From NCBI RefSeq assembly GCF_000248055.1, contig NZ_BAFC01000075.1, positions 1 to 64,000 of the forward strand: a DNA stretch of 64,000 bases, in the 5' to 3' direction. Position numbers and translations under genes: made by a program. Source of the stretch: Gordonia sputi NBRC 100414 (GTDB taxonomy: Bacteria; Actinomycetota; Actinomycetes; Mycobacteriales; Mycobacteriaceae). The notes under the pieces were generated by a model. The model saw only the letters and a list, made by a program, of their open reading frames with translations. It was not told where the DNA came from and did no database searches. This document shows, one piece after another, positions 61,427-64,000 of this stretch. Position 1 is the first letter of the stretch; every line of letters begins with the position of its first letter.

Positions 61427-62800
61427 TCAGGGTGACAGTGGTCCGGGTCGGGCGTCGGCCAGCACTTCGTCCCGGTCGGCGGGGCTGATCACTCCGCGTG
61501 CGATCGCGTCGTCGGTCGATGCCTCATATGTGCGCAGATAGTCGGCGTGTGTCGGATAGCGCGTCGCGAGTTCGTCGTCGGGTAGCGGTGTGGTGGAGCC
61601 GAAGAGCACGCAGATGCGCGGTACATCGCCGGTGACGACGCCGCTGAGTACCTCGGTCGGCGCATCGACGCACGGTGTACGCACGCCCCCGAGGACGTTG
61701 CCGACGTCGTCGCGCGCATAACGGGGAGGAGTGGCGGTGACGTCGACGTCGAGCGGCGCGGAAGTCGGTGGCGGCGTTCCGTTCTCGATCCACTCGCGCA
61801 GATGCGCCACCGCTGCGCGCAGCACAAACACCTGCTGGCCACGGTTGACCGGCTGCGGGCATCCGAGGAGATCTTCGTACTCGCCGATCTGTACGAGATC
61901 CGCGTGCGACGTCCCGGCGACCTCCCACGCGCGGAAGACGTCCGTATCCGGTTGTCGCGCTTCAATATAGCGAAAATCGGTGAGTACATCGGTCTCCGTC
62001 TGCACGACGAACACAGGGGTTGTGGCGTCGGAGCGGATCGGATGCGGTGGGCCCGCGTAGGCGGGGGAGATGTCGATCGGCTTGCCCGGCTCGCCGAGCG
62101 GGAGTTGTCCGAGTGGGCGTGAGTGGATCAGTGCAGCATCGATCGCGCCGTGTTTCGGCGCGATCCGATTCACGTAGGTGGTCAACGCCATGGCCGATTG
62201 CGATTCGCCTGCCGCGATGACCCAGCGCACGTCGAGGCCGGCGAGGGGATGGCGTTCGGAGTCGTTGTCGCGCAGGGCTTGTGCGATCGACCCGAACATG
62301 TCGTAGCTGTACCCGTCGCCCGGATGATGCAGCCCCGCATAGCGTTCCGGGTCTTTTGCCTCCAGCGAATCACCCTGCACGCCGGCTGTTCCCGCGCCCG
62401 TCGTTTCGAGGTCGACGGAATCACGGCCACCCGCGATGCCCGTGTACTGCGCCGAGATGCCGACATACGCTGTTCCTGAGCGCACCAATTCCTGTGCGAC
62501 GTAGGTGTATTCGGGTGCGGAGTCGGCGCCGCTGCTGACGTTGAACCATTCGACGACGACGTGACCGTTGAACCTGTCCTCGTCGGGGCGACGTACGAGA
62601 ATACGTGTGGTGAACGGCGCAGGATCGACACCGTCGAGTTCACCGTCCGGCCTTTCGACGAAGCGTCGGGCAATCCCGCTGGCGGCGAACTCGAGTTCGG
62701 AATATCCATGCCCGGCGAGGTCGGGACCGGGGGACGCAGACATCACGCTGGTCTGTCCCGCCCCGCCGGTCAACTCACGGAAAGCGATCGTCGCAGTCAT
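61427..62800 (-). CDS. Alpha/beta hydrolase domain protein (Abhydrolase_10-like)
   Basis: A 457-residue hydrolase. VVVEWFNVSSGADSAPEY and AYVGISAQYTGIAG mark the family, and the nucleophile elbow is VIAAGESQSAMALTTYVNRI (Ser in GESQS). A His near VAGTSHADLVQIG may complete the triad. The substrate is unknown; such proteins occur in steroid and terpene degradation loci. ATG 62800 is leaderless (TAGCCT at six bases). The frame stays full length with no break. Confidence 0.85.
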   Translation of the reverse strand: MTATIAFRELTGGAGQTSVMSASPGPDLAGHGYSELEFAASGIARRFVERPDGELDGVDPAPFTTRILVRRPDEDRFNGHVVVEWFNVSSGADSAPEYTYVAQELVRSGTAYVGISAQYTGIAGGRDSVDLETTGAGTAGVQGDSLEAKDPERYAGLHHPGDGYSYDMFGSIAQALRDNDSERHPLAGLDVRWVIAAGESQSAMALTTYVNRIAPKHGAIDAALIHSRPLGQLPLGEPGKPIDISPAYAGPPHPIRSDATTPVFVVQTETDVLTDFRYIEARQPDTDVFRAWEVAGTSHADLVQIGEYEDLLGCPQPVNRGQQVFVLRAAVAHLREWIENGTPPPTSAPLDVDVTATPPRYARDDVGNVLGGVRTPCVDAPTEVLSGVVTGDVPRICVLFGSTTPLPDDELATRYPTHADYLRTYEASTDDAIARGVISPADRDEVLADARPGPLSP

Positions 62801-62806
62801 CCCTCG

Positions 62807-62812
62807 AGGCTA
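62807..62812 (-). promoter_or_regulatory. -10 box overlapping the end of the upstream gene
   Basis: TAGCCT on the minus strand is six bases from ATG 62800; its first bases overlap the TAG stop of the CMD gene (62812-62810). Confidence 0.5.
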
Positions 62813-63214
62813 GCCCTGCTTACTCTGCGACTTGCGATACTTGCTGATCACCTGGCCGAACATCATGTTCATCTTGGTGCCCAGCGGCCAACCGACGTAG
62901 TAGCAGAGGAACAGCGCAATCTCTTCGAGCTGCTCGGGCGTCAGTTCCTCGTTGCCCAGCGCGGCGCCCGCCTGGATCTCGGCAACGTCGACCTGTCCGC
63001 TCGCGGCGAGAGCGCCAAGCAGGATGAGCCGTCGATCGCGGATACTCAGCGCCGGTCGTGACCAGACCTCGGCGAAGAGCTGATCGGCAGTGTGCGCGAA
63101 GTGCAGCCCGGGGCCGTCGGACATCTCCCACCCGTAGACCTGCGACATCAGATCCAGTCCGCGTTTGCGTTGCTCGGTCTGGGTGTCGGCGTCTGCGGTT
63201 GCGTCGTCGGTCAT
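62810..63214 (-). CDS. Carboxymuconolactone decarboxylase family protein
   Basis: A 134-residue helical protein of the CMD fold: RGLDLMSQVYGWEM, LFAEVWSRPALSIRDRRLIL and LTPEQLEEIALFLCYYVGWP. The CxxC of AhpD proteins is absent, so it is closer to the decarboxylase branch. Its ATG overlaps the stop of the upstream dehydrogenase (ATGA), so they are one operon. The precise reaction is unknown. Confidence 0.87.
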   Translation of the reverse strand: MTDDATADADTQTEQRKRGLDLMSQVYGWEMSDGPGLHFAHTADQLFAEVWSRPALSIRDRRLILLGALAASGQVDVAEIQAGAALGNEELTPEQLEEIALFLCYYVGWPLGTKMNMMFGQVISKYRKSQSKQG

Positions 63215-64000
63215 TTCTCTCCTTCGCTGTGTGGCACGCCGAGACCCGTGGCGAGATCGGCGAGTGCCTGTGTCCCCAAGGGCAATTCGACGTCGAGACT
63301 CTCGCCGAGGGTGAGTGCGAGCGAGAGATCCTTCTCTCCGAGCTCGCGGACGTGAGTGAAGACGCCGTACCAGAAGTCGTCGGGTTCGATCGGTGCCGTG
63401 GTGTCGCGCAGCATGATTGCACCCGCACCGCCGGTGATGGCGTCGGTGTGGCGGACCACCTTGCCCAGTTTGGCGACGTCGATGCCTGCCGCCTGTGCCA
63501 ATCGTGACGCCTCTGCGGTCGCCGCGAACGAGATGAAGTGCAGCAGGTTGCGCGCGAGCTTCATCTTGGTGCCCGCACCCACGTCGTCTCCCGCGTGGAC
63601 GAGCATGTCAGAGGTCAGCGCGAAGGGTTTCTTCAGGCGTACGTAGGCATCTCGCGGGCCGCCGACCATCACGGCGAGACGTCCTTGCTCAGCGCCGGGT
63701 GCACCACCGGAGATCGGGGCGTCGAGCAGCGTCACTTCACGTTCGGCGCAGACGGCGGCGAGGTCGACGGCCGTCTCGGGACCGATCGTCGAGTGGACCG
63801 TGAGGATGGTGCCGGGCGCCGCGCTTTCGAGCAGGCCCGTCACGACCGTGCGGACCTGCGCGTCGTCGCGCACACAGATGCCGATGATGTCCGACGACGC
63901 CGCGAGCTCCGACAACGACGCCGCCGCGCGTGCGCCCTGATCGACGACTTTGGCGACTGCGTCGGGAGCGAGATCGAAAACTGTCAGTCCGCCAGGCCAT
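63211..64000 (-). CDS. NAD(P)-dependent 3-hydroxyisobutyrate-dehydrogenase-like protein (5' end outside the window)
   Basis: The gene enters from beyond base 64000; about 262 codons are present. The frame is open to the window edge and begins WPGGLTVFDLAPDAVAKVV, so the first Rossmann GxGxxG lies upstream. DAPISGGAPGAEQGRLAVMV is the substrate-binding signature and AGTKMKLARNLLHFISFAA holds the catalytic Lys of beta-hydroxyacid dehydrogenases. It differs from mmsB at 28057. It is coupled to the CMD gene and is first of the minus-strand catabolic set seen here. Confidence 0.9.
   Translation of the reverse strand, partial: WPGGLTVFDLAPDAVAKVVDQGARAAASLSELAASSDIIGICVRDDAQVRTVVTGLLESAAPGTILTVHSTIGPETAVDLAAVCAEREVTLLDAPISGGAPGAEQGRLAVMVGGPRDAYVRLKKPFALTSDMLVHAGDDVGAGTKMKLARNLLHFISFAATAEASRLAQAAGIDVAKLGKVVRHTDAITGGAGAIMLRDTTAPIEPDDFWYGVFTHVRELGEKDLSLALTLGESLDVELPLGTQALADLATGLGVPHSEGEK

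Overview
The window is high-GC actinobacterial chromosome from a mycolic-acid-containing lineage of the Mycobacteriales, most like Gordonia or a close relative. The evidence is a complete yrbEAB-mceABCDEF operon, an lprB/lprC lipoprotein pair, an F420-dependent oxidoreductase, two KstR-type boxes, and many starts preceded at 6-7 nt by a TANNNT -10 box, as expected for leaderless mRNAs. The genus is an inference. No rRNA, tRNA, transposase, phage gene or CRISPR array was seen.

Layout. 1-1.3 kb: 3' end of rpoC and a bidirectional hairpin terminator. 1.3-12.1 kb: VOC protein, a TetR regulator, and the divergent mce lipid-importer operon (two permeases, six Mce proteins, one Mce-associated protein, one membrane protein), with a palindrome inside the likely mce promoter. 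12.1-14.5 kb: two membrane proteins with Cys-, Met- and His-rich motifs that suggest metal handling. 14.6-17.2 kb: davB-davA, converting lysine to 5-aminovalerate. 17.2-25 kb: a structured leader before an unknown gene, a DinB2-type polymerase with an odd steric-gate residue, a secreted lipase, an ArsR-SulP operon with its operator, a SixA phosphatase, a DMT transporter and a flavodoxin with a partial iron box. 25-29 kb: valine/isobutyrate operon (mmsA, acyl-CoA dehydrogenase, mmsB).

30-38.3 kb: a TetR regulator and a divergent operon for a permease, two DUF1989 proteins, a urea/guanidine-carboxylase-like carboxyltransferase and allophanate hydrolase. This matches the guanidine assimilation route, but the carboxylase lacks its biotin-carboxylase and biotin-carrier parts. 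Three copies of one 16-bp palindrome lie at this locus. 38.5-44.8 kb: a secreted repeat-tailed protein, small proteins, an S4-domain ORF fused in frame to lprB, lprC, a beta-propeller protein, a VOC protein and an acyl-ACP thioesterase. 44.8-50.7 kb: fprB, a glycosyltransferase-methyltransferase-(alpha/alpha)6-barrel set and an F420 oxidoreductase, with KstR boxes upstream of the first and last. 51-64 kb: catabolic gene sets (AhpD-like, TetR, SDR, FMO, esterase, thiolase-like protein, methyltransferase, quinone oxidoreductase, amidohydrolase, hotdog thioesterase, hydrolase, carboxymuconolactone-decarboxylase-like protein, and a truncated 3-hydroxyisobutyrate-dehydrogenase-like gene at the edge).

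Five intergenic stretches hold one family of GC-rich dispersed repeats (cores CGCTGGTCGAGC, CGCTGATCGAGC and CGCTGGTTGAGC). They sit mostly at operon ends, but one array splits the two DUF1989 genes. Gene functions are read from motifs and recalled family features; no database search was possible.
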